DNA of 64,000 nucleotides from Sphingomonas sp. Ag1 (GCF_000980895.1 NZ_LAZX01000084.1:40004-104003); one strand, 5' to 3'; positions 35,151 to 44,949 are shown, numbered from the stretch's first letter. Translations and numbers: made by a program. The notes: generated by a model from the sequence alone, not told the origin.

Positions 35151-35865
35151 TCAGAAGCGGATAAAGCGGGTTTCGTCTTTGATAGTCTCTTCGCGGGTTG
35201 ATGTCACAGTCTGAGCGCGGACCACCGCCGTCGAGGCGAGGCCGGGCAGCGTCTGTGACACCGCGCCCGCGCGAACCACGCTGCCGCTGTCAAGCAGTGC
35301 CGGGGTGATCGCCACCGGCCCTCGTTCCACGATTGTAGGCCTGTGTACGACACTGCTCGCGGCGATGGCCGGGGTGACGATCGGCAACGCGGGCGCAAGC
35401 GCTACAACTGGCGCGGTGACGATGCTGTCCGGCAAAGTAGCCCGCGCCTCGATCCCGGCCGGCTTCGCTTCGATCCTCAGCGAGACAATCCTGGTATGGC
35501 CGGTGATCAAGTCGAGCGCCACGATGGCAGCCGCTGTTGGCGCAGGCTCGTCGGCCGCGGATCGCGGCGTGGTCGCCGGCGGGCTCACCAGGTGGTTGTC
35601 GACCGGCAGCGGCAGCGGCAAAGTCAGCAGCACGGGCAACCAGTGCGCCCGTGGTGGCAATTTTCGCACGATCCCGACCTGCGTGACCTCGATGCCGCGG
35701 ATGGATCGTGCCGGTGGTGACCTGACCCTCGGTGATGGTGATCGGACCCGGATCGCCGAAGATGCCACCATCTTCAATCCATCCGATGTGGCGTTGCATG
35801 ATCGTTCTACCCATGGTCCGCATGAAGGCAGTCTGAGCCCTGTCGCGGCAGAACCGAAACTCCAT
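35151..35865 (-). pseudogene. Phage-like structural protein, apparently frameshifted
   Basis: The N-terminal part is read in one frame (EFRFCRDRAQTAFMRTMGRT, HIGWIEDGGIFGDPGPITIT, EGQVTTGTIHP) and the rest, after a shift near 35700, in another (IEVTQVGIVRKLPPRAHWLP, VLLTLPLPLPVDNHLVSPPA, then Ala/Pro/Ile-rich repeats to STREETIKDETRFIRF). The low-complexity, evenly spaced hydrophobic segments resemble a tail or fibre-associated protein. The opposite strand is also open, but its composition is poorer. Nearby endolysin and spanin remnants support a phage origin. The family is not identified. Confidence 0.45.
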
Positions 35866-35927
35866 GACCCAAGGCGCGTTTGATAAATGGCGGACGTCTA
35901 TCAAACGCAGCGGAAGGAGCACGGCCG

Positions 35928-36254
35928 ATGTTTTGGCCTTTCACACGCCGTCGGGCGCTGCCTAGACAGTATTTGCCATACGCATCAGATGAGTTCTGGC
36001 GTGTCGGCGATATCGCCGAGTGCTGTTACGATGACGACTGGCACGATCCCGACGGGCACCCGTCCACCGGCCCGCGTCTCGGTGACCGCCATCTGGTTCG
36101 CGCCGTCGTGCTGCACTCGATCAATCATGCGCAGATGCTAGTATTTGTCGGAGTTGATCGAATGTTTGCGGCGTCCGCGTTCCGGAAGCTTGTTGACGTT
36201 GACGTTCATGAGCCGCGCCGTTCTGTGTCTCCAGTCCCACAAAAAGCAGAATGA
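35928..36254 (+). CDS. Hypothetical protein, 108 residues
   Basis: Starts at ATG 35928 with AAGGAG nine bases upstream. It reads WPFTRRRALPRQYLPYASDE, then WRVGDIAECCYDDDW, TGPRLGDRHLVRAVVLHS, MLVFVGVDRMFAASAFRKLV, DVDVHEPR. The alternation of short beta strands (VGDIAEC, VRAVVL, LVFVGV) suggests a small SH3-like or Sm-like barrel, a type common among phage and plasmid accessory proteins. No family name can be given. It reads away from the preceding minus-strand gene. Confidence 0.6.
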   Translation: MFWPFTRRRALPRQYLPYASDEFWRVGDIAECCYDDDWHDPDGHPSTGPRLGDRHLVRAVVLHSINHAQMLVFVGVDRMFAASAFRKLVDVDVHEPRRSVSPVPQKAE

Positions 36255-36657
36255 TTTATAAGACCGTGAGGCAGTGTCGTCCCGTCACGTCAACCCGGGC
36301 CGTGGCAGGAGCATACTGACGATGACGCAGCCGGAAAAGATTGGTAAATCAGCGTACCGGAGGGGTGGGCACAGTGAAGCTGGCTGAATCACTAAAGGGC
36401 GCGGGGATCGACGTAAAGGTGCCCGACCGGGAGCGTTGATCGCTGACTGATGCGCGGCGATAAGGGTACGACGCCGCATGACGCACCAATCGTGCCCCGG
36501 TTCGTGTGTGCGCGCGGCGTTGTTGCCGGGCATCTTTCGCGTGATGACGGATCTGCTGTCACCGCGTTCAGCGTTCTCGCTGTTTCGCTATCGGTGAGCC
36601 TAGTTACCGTGCCCGCTACGCCCAACATAGGCGCTTTGGAAGATATCTGAAGATTGC
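36255..36657. other. Intergenic region
   Basis: About 400 bases. GGAGG at 36358-36362 precedes a tiny frame from GTG 36374 (KLAESLKGAGIDVKVPDRER), possibly the start of a lost gene. A longer minus frame is unconvincing. Confidence 0.3.
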
Positions 36658-36972
36658 CTAGATTTCGATGTCTGATAGCTGCGCGACGGCCTTGCCCGAC
36701 ATAGGCACGGCGAAATTGATGCCGATCACTCCGTTCCGTGACCATGCCACCCATCCTTGCGCGATTATCGAAGGGGTGAACACCACCTCCAAAAACGCTC
36801 CGGTGTAGATGTTTGTCGAAACGGAGATGCGGCACCCCGCTTCAGAGATGTCCGTTGCACAACCTCGACAGCGCATCACTGTGGGGCCGCTTACCGTAAC
36901 ACTGCGCAGCATCGGCCGCCTAGGTGGTACTCGTTCAATCATGAACGAGCGGTTCTTGCTTGCATCGGTCAT
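36658..36972 (-). CDS. PilZ-domain protein (c-di-GMP receptor type)
   Basis: A 104-residue single-domain PilZ protein. The arginine motif lies in IERVPPRRPMLRSVTV, and the D/NxSxxG motif is DISEAGCRISV, followed by the beta-barrel end WVAWSRNGVIGINFAVPM. PilZ proteins bind cyclic di-GMP and change the activity of partner enzymes, often in EPS export or motility. A GGDEF protein is encoded at 60385-61431 within an EPS gene group, making a shared signal plausible. Start at ATG 36972; ATG 36940 is an alternative. The exact R-x3-R spacing is not textbook, so ligand binding is not certain. Confidence 0.75.
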   Translation of the reverse strand: MTDASKNRSFMIERVPPRRPMLRSVTVSGPTVMRCRGCATDISEAGCRISVSTNIYTGAFLEVVFTPSIIAQGWVAWSRNGVIGINFAVPMSGKAVAQLSDIEI

Positions 36973-37315
36973 TTTATGCTGTTTAGCACGGGCAAATGCT
37001 GGAATGGTTAACGGCGCAAATTCTGGCTGGTTTATAGTTCCAGGTTGATCGACTTATCCTCGGTTGGTCTGCCTCCAGCCGCGTACGGCACCTGCAGCAT
37101 CTGTTGCAAACGAGATGTGGTCGATGGGCTCCGCCTCGGAAGCGTTGTTCGACGGCCGATGGTTAAGAAGGCTGACGTTAGTCCACGCGTTTACCAGCGA
37201 GGCGCTGGCGATCAATGTCGACCAAGTGACGTAATGGGATAAACAACCCCTGCACCAGCGTAGTTGTACCAGAGCAGCCGCTGGCGCCAAGGGTGCCAAG
37301 CCGCGGCGGGCGTTG
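36973..37315. other. Intergenic region
   Basis: About 340 bases between two minus-strand genes. Frames present are short and not protein-like. The base composition drops towards the low-GC gene that follows. Confidence 0.3.
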
Positions 37316-38665
37316 TCAACGGACCAGCTTTTCCTTCTTACCATCCTTGACAATCCTAGCTTCCGGCCGATCACCTTCAATCGCTTCAAAAACTTCCAAT
37401 CTTACATTATCTAGACCGTTATCATCTAGATGCTGCCGAATCGAAGACCTTATTTTATCGAGTTTGTTCGTGCTGCATATATCACCGCTCAAATTTAACA
37501 GTTCAGAGCTTTCCACTAAAGTGACGTGCACGGCAAGAGTCTCAAAGTCTCTCTTTTCGAACTGAATACGTTTTACACCACTGAGGTCAACACCATCATC
37601 AAAGAATACCGTACGGAACTTGCGCTCGTCCCCATTGCCGGTGTCAAATGTGATCAATTCTTGAGATCGCCCGATCGATTCCGAGACGACCCTAAAAGGC
37701 ATTCTCGGGTTTTGTACATTGACGGGGACCAGGATGTCATCAAAACGGTACCGTATCAGCGGCATAGTCTTGTTGAACAGGTTGGTGACGCAGGTCGATT
37801 CAGAGCCGAGCTCGAAGATCAAATCGTCTTCGAAGAGGTAGATGCCTTCCCAGTCATTGAGTGCAACGCCCATAAGATTAACTTCGGACGATCCGTATGA
37901 ATTTGCGATCTCACATTGAAACGTTGATCTCAATATTTCACGCTCCTGAGGAAATAGCGGTTCGCCCCCGGACTCAAGAAGGACTGGTCTGATATTCAAT
38001 CGTCCGGCGCGCGCTTCGTCCGCCAAAGCCATTAGATAATGTTTGTATGCGCTTATGATCTTTGGCTGATGCTTATTCAGTCCAGCAATAACTTCCGGCC
38101 AAGGGGCGGAGATGTCAAAATTGCGCGTGTTGAAAAGCAGTCTTTGGGGCCAATCATCCATCAAGCCCATCACTGCCGCGCCCATGTCATGAGTATCGAG
38201 CGGGCCTAGAAACGACGTACGCGTCCATGGTTTGATTTGCCGGTGCAGCGCACCATAGCTCATTCCATTGATCACTTCATCGGTCGTGTGAACGTAGATG
38301 CCGGGAATGCCGGTTGAGCCCGATGATAGGACAACATTGTATCGTCCTAAGTACAAATCCTTGGAAGATGGAGAATCTCTGACGAAAGAATCAAGGCCCT
38401 TACTTGTAATGGCACGATCTGTGACAATTTCGTCGAAATTTTCTCTAAGCATCGCCGATGTCAAAACAGGAAAATCCTCTGGTCGGCACCTCGCAGGATC
38501 AATGCGGTTCTGATCTATGACACGGCGATACCAAGGCGACGTTTCCTGGACGAAAGCGACAAGCTCCCTGAAGCGGGCTAGATTGCGAATATCCCTTGCC
38601 TCTGGCGTGAGCTTGAGAGTGTCTCGGCGCCTTTTGATTGCCTGCGCAAGTTTCCAGAGAATCAT
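37316..38665 (-). CDS. CapK/PaaK-like adenylate-forming enzyme, low GC
   Basis: A 449-residue member of the ANL superfamily related to phenylacetate-CoA ligase and the capsule protein CapK. The AMP-binding P-loop is VLSSGSTGIPGIYVHT (~residue 113), with ESGGEPLFPQEREIL, a motif ANSYGSSEVNLMG (~240), and IRYRFDDILVPV near 300. Such enzymes activate a carboxylate as an acyl-adenylate; CapK-type members occur in capsule and EPS loci with unclear substrate. The coding sequence is visibly lower in GC than its neighbours, which points to horizontal acquisition. It is followed by a non-coding stretch and an MFS transporter on the same strand. Confidence 0.85.
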   Translation of the reverse strand: MILWKLAQAIKRRRDTLKLTPEARDIRNLARFRELVAFVQETSPWYRRVIDQNRIDPARCRPEDFPVLTSAMLRENFDEIVTDRAITSKGLDSFVRDSPSSKDLYLGRYNVVLSSGSTGIPGIYVHTTDEVINGMSYGALHRQIKPWTRTSFLGPLDTHDMGAAVMGLMDDWPQRLLFNTRNFDISAPWPEVIAGLNKHQPKIISAYKHYLMALADEARAGRLNIRPVLLESGGEPLFPQEREILRSTFQCEIANSYGSSEVNLMGVALNDWEGIYLFEDDLIFELGSESTCVTNLFNKTMPLIRYRFDDILVPVNVQNPRMPFRVVSESIGRSQELITFDTGNGDERKFRTVFFDDGVDLSGVKRIQFEKRDFETLAVHVTLVESSELLNLSGDICSTNKLDKIRSSIRQHLDDNGLDNVRLEVFEAIEGDRPEARIVKDGKKEKLVR

Positions 38666-39132
38666 TTCCGCCCTCTTCGATGCATGTGGCCTCGCGCCTG
38701 ATGTGCCCCTGGCGGGTGCAGCGACCCAGAGTGATTAGGGGGACGTCGCTATAAACGGCTGGTGCAGCCTGGAATTTAGCGGAACGCGGGCAGGCCACCT
38801 TCCTTAGGGAGCGGCTGGCTCTTTACCAAGCGCATTTTGCCTTCATCATGCATCCCCGATATCAGTGCTGCCAGTCGAACGCAAACCGCTGCCTGTACGA
38901 TGCTGCCCTGCTACCCGTCTTTGCGGCATACCTCGCTGACGATCGAGCTATCCTCTACTTCAACACGAACGCGATCTGCGCCTCGCTGTACATCGACCTC
39001 TTCATCAATGGCTGGCCCCTCATCACTGGAATTTCTCAGATCAGAACGATTCAGGAACGGGCGGCAGGTCACGTAGCTGCCTCTCGGAAGTTGCGCATAG
39101 AGCGTTTCGCCAAGTCACTTCCATTGGCGCAG
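38666..39132. other. Intergenic region
   Basis: About 465 bases. A plus-strand frame at 38848-39177 is open, but its translation has no recognisable family and overlaps the transporter end, so it is not called. No repeats or hairpins were noticed. Confidence 0.3.
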
Positions 39133-40443
39133 CTAATCCTGATCGGAGCGGCTCTCGCCTCGGTATGCGGCCGATAGGTCCCTATACGAGCGCGAGTTCA
39201 GCGCGATCAGTGCGGTGACAACACCTACAACGCCAGCAAGGGTGAACATCACTGCCATCCCGCGCTCTGGCCCGGTACCGTACCAACTCCCGATCGCCCG
39301 GGCGCCGCCACCTGTCGTCATAAACGGGATGACGACGAACTCTGTCAGTGGACCGACGATGAATGCAGTCATCGGTGCGGCAATCTGCTCCACCGACTGA
39401 GCAAAACCGAATACCCGGCCTTGGCGCTCGTAGGGCACGAGCTTCTGGAGCGCCGTCTGCTCGGCGGCTTCGACGATAGGGTACAGGAACAAGTAGATGA
39501 AACAGCCTATGCCGAGCGCGATCACCGATGATTGGAGCGTGAACACCGATGCGACCGACCAGACGATCGCATTGACAATAAGCAGCGTTCGCACCGGGTT
39601 GCCAAGTCCCGTGCGCGAAATCACGAAGCCGCTAAGGACCAATCCGAGGGACGCCAATGCCCACAGCAAGCCCCATTCCTGGACGTTCATCAGCGACAAT
39701 CCATAGGCATCGATCAAGGCCATGAACACGCCGCCCAGGAGGTTGTTGAAGGACGCGAACATGATCAGCGCAAACAAGCCCGGCACCATTGAGATGGTCG
39801 CTATCGTCTCGTGAAATCCTAGCCACTTGCGTTTGCCATCAACTTGGGCTGCAGGCGATGGCTCTTCTAGAGTTACTGTCCATAAGTGGGCGAAGGCGAG
39901 TGCCGTCAGGCCAGTGGCGAACAACAAGGCTGTTTGCATGCCGCCCCAGGCAACAAGAAAGCCGCTGATCGCGGATGTCACCACCAGGCCGGCCCCGTTG
40001 ACGATACCGACCAGGCCATTGGCCTTGGCTCGCTTTGGTTCCGGTACCAAAGCGGTCACCAGCGTCGGAAGGGCTATCATCCGCACGTTGCCCGCGACAA
40101 CGCCGGTCATTACCAGCATGATAAACACCCACAGTGGCCAGTCGGCTTCGTTGCCCATCCGCGCTTCGGGCAGCGCCAGCCGCGCGGCATATGCAACGCT
40201 GTAGAGCATCAGCGAGGCGGCGCTTGAGGCGAGCATGACCCGCTTCTTACGATGATGATCTACCAGATTGCCGAACCAGATCGCGAGGCTGGCTGTGAAC
40301 ACCATGTAGACTCCGCCGACGACCCCCGTCACGAAGACCGATTGCGTCTCAAGGAATGCCCAGAACAGGAGCGCGAACCAGACTGTGAAGTTGGTTACGT
40401 TCTGGATCAGACTGTTGCCGAGGATAAGGTCGAAGGGCCGCAT
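39133..40443 (-). CDS. Major facilitator superfamily transporter
   Basis: A 436-residue membrane protein with about twelve helices. The MFS loop 2-3 signature appears as WFGNLVDHHRKKRVMLASSA, a basic D-x2-x2-KK version of GxxxDrxGrr. The repeated helices (VWFALLFWAFLETQSVFVTG, FIMLVMTGVVAGNVRMIALP) and the central loop around residue 200 fit a drug or metabolite exporter rather than a sugar symporter. No signal peptide. The substrate is unknown; it is on the same strand as the CapK-like gene but separated by a long gap. Confidence 0.9.
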   Translation of the reverse strand: MRPFDLILGNSLIQNVTNFTVWFALLFWAFLETQSVFVTGVVGGVYMVFTASLAIWFGNLVDHHRKKRVMLASSAASLMLYSVAYAARLALPEARMGNEADWPLWVFIMLVMTGVVAGNVRMIALPTLVTALVPEPKRAKANGLVGIVNGAGLVVTSAISGFLVAWGGMQTALLFATGLTALAFAHLWTVTLEEPSPAAQVDGKRKWLGFHETIATISMVPGLFALIMFASFNNLLGGVFMALIDAYGLSLMNVQEWGLLWALASLGLVLSGFVISRTGLGNPVRTLLIVNAIVWSVASVFTLQSSVIALGIGCFIYLFLYPIVEAAEQTALQKLVPYERQGRVFGFAQSVEQIAAPMTAFIVGPLTEFVVIPFMTTGGGARAIGSWYGTGPERGMAVMFTLAGVVGVVTALIALNSRSYRDLSAAYRGESRSDQD

Positions 40444-40642
40444 GGGCTGCCCTTAAAGTTTGCAGCCCTACCTCGCTACATGCAATTACCAGCGACATGA
40501 ACGGCGAGCACCACACAACGGCGATCAAACGCTAGTTAATAGAAATTAACTTTTCCGATCTGCGAATTAGAAGGATTCTTAGTTTAGGCCGTGAAGGTCG
40601 GCAGCTGAGTTGCCGTCATCATCGGCTCCTGGATCCTCACAC

Positions 40643-41806
40643 ATGAAGAAGTCTTCTACCTACCGATACTCGGCATTGACTGCAGTAGGAGGAGTGGCGT
40701 TCATCGGCATCGCCGCGGCCGCCTCAAACATGTCCTCCTCGATCACGCGTCCGTCGTCTGGCATTGTTGTGGTTGAAGTAGGTGCTGTATCTCCAGCAAC
40801 CGCTTCTACCCAGAAGGTCACTGCGCCTGAGTCAGTAGCATCGCCTTCCAGTGTGTCACCCGTGCAGAAGACCCGCGTTCTTGCCGGCGTCAACATTGCA
40901 GGCGGTGAGTTCGGCAAGGTTCCCGGCCGGATGAACCATCAATATATTTATCCCAGTTTGGCCGAAATCGACTATTACGAGGCGTCGGGCCTCAAGTTGT
41001 TGCGTATTCCATTCCGTTGGGAGCGGCTGCAGCCCGATCTCTATGGTCCGCTCGCTCCGGCAGACCGAGCAGAGCTTCGCAAGATTACGGAGTATGCCAC
41101 TTCCAAGGGGATGGTTGTCGTCTTGGATATGCACGATTACGCTCGACGACGCGCGAGGCCAGGAGCAGAAACGACATCGATAATTGGCACGGCTGATGTC
41201 CCGGCGTCTGCTCTGGCCGATGCCTGGACAAAGATCGTCGAAGACTATCGTCACAGTTCGAACGTCTGGCTTGGTCTGATGAACGAGCCAAACGGTGTCG
41301 GAGCGAGCGATTGGTGGCGCACTGTGCAGCAACTGGTGAACGACCTGCGTAGCCAGCATGTTACCAACAAGCTCTTGGTTCCTGGTGTGAGCTGGACAGG
41401 TGCTCATTCTTGGCTGAAGTCCGGCAATGCCGATCAAGCAGCCCGCTTCAAAGATCCAGGCAATAACTTTGCGTTCGAAGTTCACCAGTATCTCGACAAG
41501 GACTCCAGTGGTACGAAAGGAACTTGTTGGTCTGGCTCTGCCCAGCGTGTTGATAACGTTCTATCATGGGCTAAACAGTCAAATGTGAAATTGTTCTTCG
41601 GCGAAATCGCAGCGGGCCCCGATGCGGTTTGCCAGACGGAATATGGCAGCATGCTTAAAAAGCTGAACACAAGCCCGGCGGTGGTCGGATGGGCGGCATG
41701 GGGCGCCGGACGCTGGTGGGCGGAATCATACATGTTCCGACTGGCGCCGTTGAACGGCGCCACCACGCCGCACATGGCAATGCTACGCAACAACCTGCCG
41801 TCCTGA
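40643..41806 (+). CDS. Glycoside hydrolase family 5 endoglucanase, exported
   Basis: About 387 residues from ATG 40643. A signal/anchor (YSALTAVGGVAFIGIAAAAS) leads into a Ser/Thr/Val-rich linker and a GH5 barrel: VNIAGGEFGKVPGRMN, LLRIPFRWERLQP, VVVLDMHDYARRR, acid/base Glu in WLGLMNEPNGVG (~213), FEVHQYLDKDSSGT, nucleophile Glu in LFFGEIAAGPDA (~318), GWAAWGAGRWW. All GH5 catalytic residues are present, so a secreted beta-glucanase is predicted. It is only distantly related to the GH5 at 33806. Its place beside UDP-glucuronate genes suggests EPS processing. A long hairpin ends the gene. Confidence 0.9.
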   Translation: MKKSSTYRYSALTAVGGVAFIGIAAAASNMSSSITRPSSGIVVVEVGAVSPATASTQKVTAPESVASPSSVSPVQKTRVLAGVNIAGGEFGKVPGRMNHQYIYPSLAEIDYYEASGLKLLRIPFRWERLQPDLYGPLAPADRAELRKITEYATSKGMVVVLDMHDYARRRARPGAETTSIIGTADVPASALADAWTKIVEDYRHSSNVWLGLMNEPNGVGASDWWRTVQQLVNDLRSQHVTNKLLVPGVSWTGAHSWLKSGNADQAARFKDPGNNFAFEVHQYLDKDSSGTKGTCWSGSAQRVDNVLSWAKQSNVKLFFGEIAAGPDAVCQTEYGSMLKKLNTSPAVVGWAAWGAGRWWAESYMFRLAPLNGATTPHMAMLRNNLPS

Positions 41807-41815
41807 TCTATGACT

Positions 41816-41850
41816 GGAGGATGAAGCCAGCGACACTGGCTTCATCCTCC
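41816..41850. terminator. Bidirectional terminator hairpin between GH5 and epimerase genes
   Basis: A perfect 15-bp stem (GGAGGATGAAGCCAG paired with CTGGCTTCATCCTCC) with a five-base loop lies ten bases after the GH5 stop and twelve before the convergent epimerase stop. No long T-tract follows, but the position and stem make a two-way terminator likely. Confidence 0.75.
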
Positions 41851-41861
41851 GTGTCGGTCAG

Positions 41862-42836
41862 CTACTTGTAGTAGCTACGATACCAGTCGACGAAGCGGCC
41901 GAGCCCTTCCTCGAGCATCACCTTGGGTTGATAGCCGGTCAGCGCGTGAAGTCGCCCGACGTCCGCATATGTTGCGGTGACGTCACCTTGTTGCATCGGG
42001 CGCATGACCTTCTCGGCAGTTCGGCCAAGTGCCCGCTCCAGCGTCTCAATCATGTCCATCAGCCCAACTGGATGGCTGTCACCGATGTTCAGCACGCGAT
42101 GGCCGCCATTTGTGGGCGGATTGTCGAGTGCACCGAGCACTCCATCGACAATATCATCAATAAAGGTGAAATCGCGGGCCATACGGCCTTCTCCAAACAC
42201 CTCGATCGGCTCTCCAGCCAGTATTTTCCGGGTGAAGGAAAAATACGCCATGTCGGGCCGCCCCCATGGACCATATACGGTGAAAAAGCGCAGTCCGGTC
42301 TGAGGCATGCCGTACAGCGTCGAGTATGACTGGCTCATCAGCTCGCACGACCGCTTGGTAGCGGCATAGAGCGAGACGGGCATCATCGCTGGTTCTTCCT
42401 CGGTGAAACCTTTTCCGCCCATTGGCTTGTCGCCGTACACGGACGATGACGAGGCATAGACGAGGTGTTCCAGCCCGGCCATATGGCGACATGCCTCCAT
42501 CACCGACAGGTGGCCGAGGAGGTTTGACCGCTGATAGGCAAAGGGGTTGTCGATACTGTAGCGAACCCCTGCCTGCGCCGCGAGGTGGACGACGCGTGTG
42601 ATCCGCTCCTCGCGCATCAGGTTGGCAATCGCTTCGGCGTCGGCAATGTCCATCCGAACGAAACGGAAGCCTGGCCTGCCTTCAAATGTGGCGAGCCGCG
42701 CCTGCTTCAGTGCCGGATCGTAATAATCATTGACGATGTCGATGCCGATCACTGCTTCGCCGCGATCCAGCAGCCGATGAGACGTGGCATGACCGACGAA
42801 ACCGGCAGCACCGGTAACGAGGACGGGCGCAGCCAC
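41862..42836 (-). CDS. NAD-dependent epimerase, UDP-glucuronate 4-epimerase-like
   Basis: A 324-residue extended short-chain dehydrogenase. The NAD site is LVTGAAGFVGHATSHRLL, followed by GIDIVNDYYDPALKQARL (the DYYD seen in UDP-glucuronate 4-epimerases), HLAAQAGVRYSIDNPFAYQ, SSSSVYG, and the catalytic YAATKRSCELM. TVYGPWGRPDMAYFSFTRKI is also typical of this family. It would convert UDP-glucuronate to UDP-galacturonate. Its start lies one base after the end of ugd, so both are co-transcribed leftwards and form a uronic-acid precursor module. Confidence 0.92.
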   Translation of the reverse strand: MAAPVLVTGAAGFVGHATSHRLLDRGEAVIGIDIVNDYYDPALKQARLATFEGRPGFRFVRMDIADAEAIANLMREERITRVVHLAAQAGVRYSIDNPFAYQRSNLLGHLSVMEACRHMAGLEHLVYASSSSVYGDKPMGGKGFTEEEPAMMPVSLYAATKRSCELMSQSYSTLYGMPQTGLRFFTVYGPWGRPDMAYFSFTRKILAGEPIEVFGEGRMARDFTFIDDIVDGVLGALDNPPTNGGHRVLNIGDSHPVGLMDMIETLERALGRTAEKVMRPMQQGDVTATYADVGRLHALTGYQPKVMLEEGLGRFVDWYRSYYK

Positions 42837-42837
42837 T

Positions 42838-44139
42838 TCAGCGGCCCACTGCGGTATAGGTGAAGCCGGCCGCCTCCACCTGTTCGCGCGGGTAGATGTT
42901 CCGCAAATCGACCAGCACAGGCTGAGAGAGGAGTTCCTTTGCGCGCTTCAGGTCCAGGGCCCGAAATACGTCCCACTCGGTAATGATGACCAGAGCGTCC
43001 GCACCTTTCATCGCGTCGTATGCATCCTCGCAATATTCGATGTTCTCTAGCATCTTGCGCGCCTGCTCCTGTCCTTCAGGATCGAAAGCACGGATGGTGG
43101 CGCCTGCATCCTGCAGCGTCTGCACCACCGCAATGGCGGGGCTGTCGCGCATGTCGTCCGTATTCGGCTTGAACGTCAATCCGAGCACCGCAACAGTGCG
43201 CCCGCGCACATCGCCTCCCATTGCCGTGATCACTTTGCGGCCCATGGCGCGCTTGCGCGTATCATTGACCGCCACCACCGCCTCAATGATCCGTTGTGGC
43301 GCTTCATAGTCTTGGGCGGTCTTCAACAAAGCCAACGTGTCTTTCGGGAAGCAAGAACCGCCATAGCCCGGGCCGGCATGAAGAAATTTCGAGCCGATCC
43401 GTCCATCCAGACCAATTCCTCGTGCAACGTCCTGAACGTCGGCGCCCACTTTCTCACAGAGGTCAGCAATTTCGTTAATGAAGGTGATTTTCGTGGCCAA
43501 GAACGCGTTACCTGCATACTTCGTCAACTCGGCCGCGCGCCGGCTCATTTCGATAATCGGGGAACGATTAATATAAAGTGGCCGATAAATGTCGCGCATG
43601 ACAGAGAGAGAACGTGGATCATCGCTGCCGATGACCACCCGATCTGGACGCTTGAAATCGTCGATTGCTGCGCCTTCACGGAGGAATTCGGGGTTTGATA
43701 CCACGCCAAAGTCGGCGTCAGGGTTAACCTCACGAATGATCCGTTCAACCTCATCGCCAGTCCCGACCGGCACTGTTGATTTGTCAACGATCACGGTGAA
43801 ACCGTCCAGCACTCGGCCAATCTCTGCTGCGGCAGTGTGAACGTAACTGAGATCAGCGTGACCGTCACCGCGTCGCGATGGAGTGCCAACGGCGATGAAT
43901 ACGGCGTCGGCGCCACGCACTGCATCGCTCAAGTCTGTTGTAAAGCTCAGCCTGCCGGCCGCCATATTTCGAGCGACCAAGTCTTCAAGCCCTGGCTCGA
44001 AGATAGGCATTACGTGTTGTAGAAGGAGATCAATCTTGTTCTGATCTTTGTCGACGCACTTCACGTCATGACCAAAATCAGCAAAGCATGCACCGGACAC
44101 CAGACCGACATAGCCGGTACCAACCATCGTGATCTTCAT
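42838..44139 (-). CDS. ugd: UDP-glucose 6-dehydrogenase
   Basis: A 433-residue enzyme oxidising UDP-glucose to UDP-glucuronate with two NAD. The N-terminal Rossmann motif is MVGTGYVGLVSGACFADFGH; the catalytic Cys sits in GPGYGGSCFPKDTLAL (~residue 260); NPEFLREGAAIDDF and VLGLTFKPNTDDMRDSP are also family hallmarks. ATG 44139 opens it. The product feeds the adjacent epimerase, and UDP-glucuronate would be the donor for the GumK-like transferase at 56818. Confidence 0.96.
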   Translation of the reverse strand: MKITMVGTGYVGLVSGACFADFGHDVKCVDKDQNKIDLLLQHVMPIFEPGLEDLVARNMAAGRLSFTTDLSDAVRGADAVFIAVGTPSRRGDGHADLSYVHTAAAEIGRVLDGFTVIVDKSTVPVGTGDEVERIIREVNPDADFGVVSNPEFLREGAAIDDFKRPDRVVIGSDDPRSLSVMRDIYRPLYINRSPIIEMSRRAAELTKYAGNAFLATKITFINEIADLCEKVGADVQDVARGIGLDGRIGSKFLHAGPGYGGSCFPKDTLALLKTAQDYEAPQRIIEAVVAVNDTRKRAMGRKVITAMGGDVRGRTVAVLGLTFKPNTDDMRDSPAIAVVQTLQDAGATIRAFDPEGQEQARKMLENIEYCEDAYDAMKGADALVIITEWDVFRALDLKRAKELLSQPVLVDLRNIYPREQVEAAGFTYTAVGR

Positions 44140-44949
44140 CGATTACCTTTCAGATGGAGCGCGCTGAGAACTGAATGCGGCACACTGCGCGGACGCAGGA
44201 TACATCAAGAAAACCACCCATGGGAGAAACAAGCTACGCATTACCTGCACACGTACGTCGCGCTTGACATGATCATAACTTCCCGTGCCCCCGTGGCGGC
44301 TCTCGACACACCGTTAGCCCTGCGCGCCCAAGAACAGGCGCGATCAACGGCTACGCTGCCTCTAGCTAAGACGTAGGACGCCGTCCAATCGGGAAGCGGA
44401 TCACCTGTCCAGAGTTGTAACATTCGCAGTGTTGTTCGGTTAGCGAGGCGTAAAGATAGGGCTGGAGCTCATTGCGACGACTGGAAGACAAGCAGGTCGG
44501 AGTGCCACGGCTGAAAGGTAAGCGTTCGCCTCAGGTCGTGTGGCTTAACAACATGGGGCGATCGTACATGATCTCGATGGGGCGAGGCACCAGTACCGGT
44601 TTTCGACATACATAGCCGACTTTTGCGATAACTTTCGGCTGAGGTGTTTGGGACCAGTTATTGATGGGGCAACAGCCAAGGTCGCGCGAAAAGAAGCGCC
44701 ATGGGCCAGGTTCTACCCGGGGAAAGCTGCAAAGACATGGGGCGTTTGTCGAGCGATACAGCACAATAAAAGCTGCCGCAGGGCATCGGCCAAGCGCCAC
44801 GGCAGCGATTGAAAACGATGCCAAGTGGCGCATGGGCTCTCCAACGGTCGATCTCCGGACCAGGCCAAGGGATCCAAGATCGACGACGCTAACCATTGAG
44901 AAAAAGGAGCTATAGCGGGTTCATCCGGCGCCATATCCCTCGAGCCGGT
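44140..44949. other. Intergenic region upstream of ugd
   Basis: About 800 bases. It should carry the ugd promoter at its left end. Open frames on both strands look random, and none has family character. Confidence 0.35.

Noticed and set aside
35305..35883. Plus-strand 192-residue frame with a possible signal
   Set aside because: Opposite strand gives a more coherent translation ending STREETIKDETRFIRF; plus frame lacks a ribosome-binding site.
38848..39177. Plus-strand 109-residue frame
   Set aside because: Overlaps the MFS gene end and shows no family or start signal.
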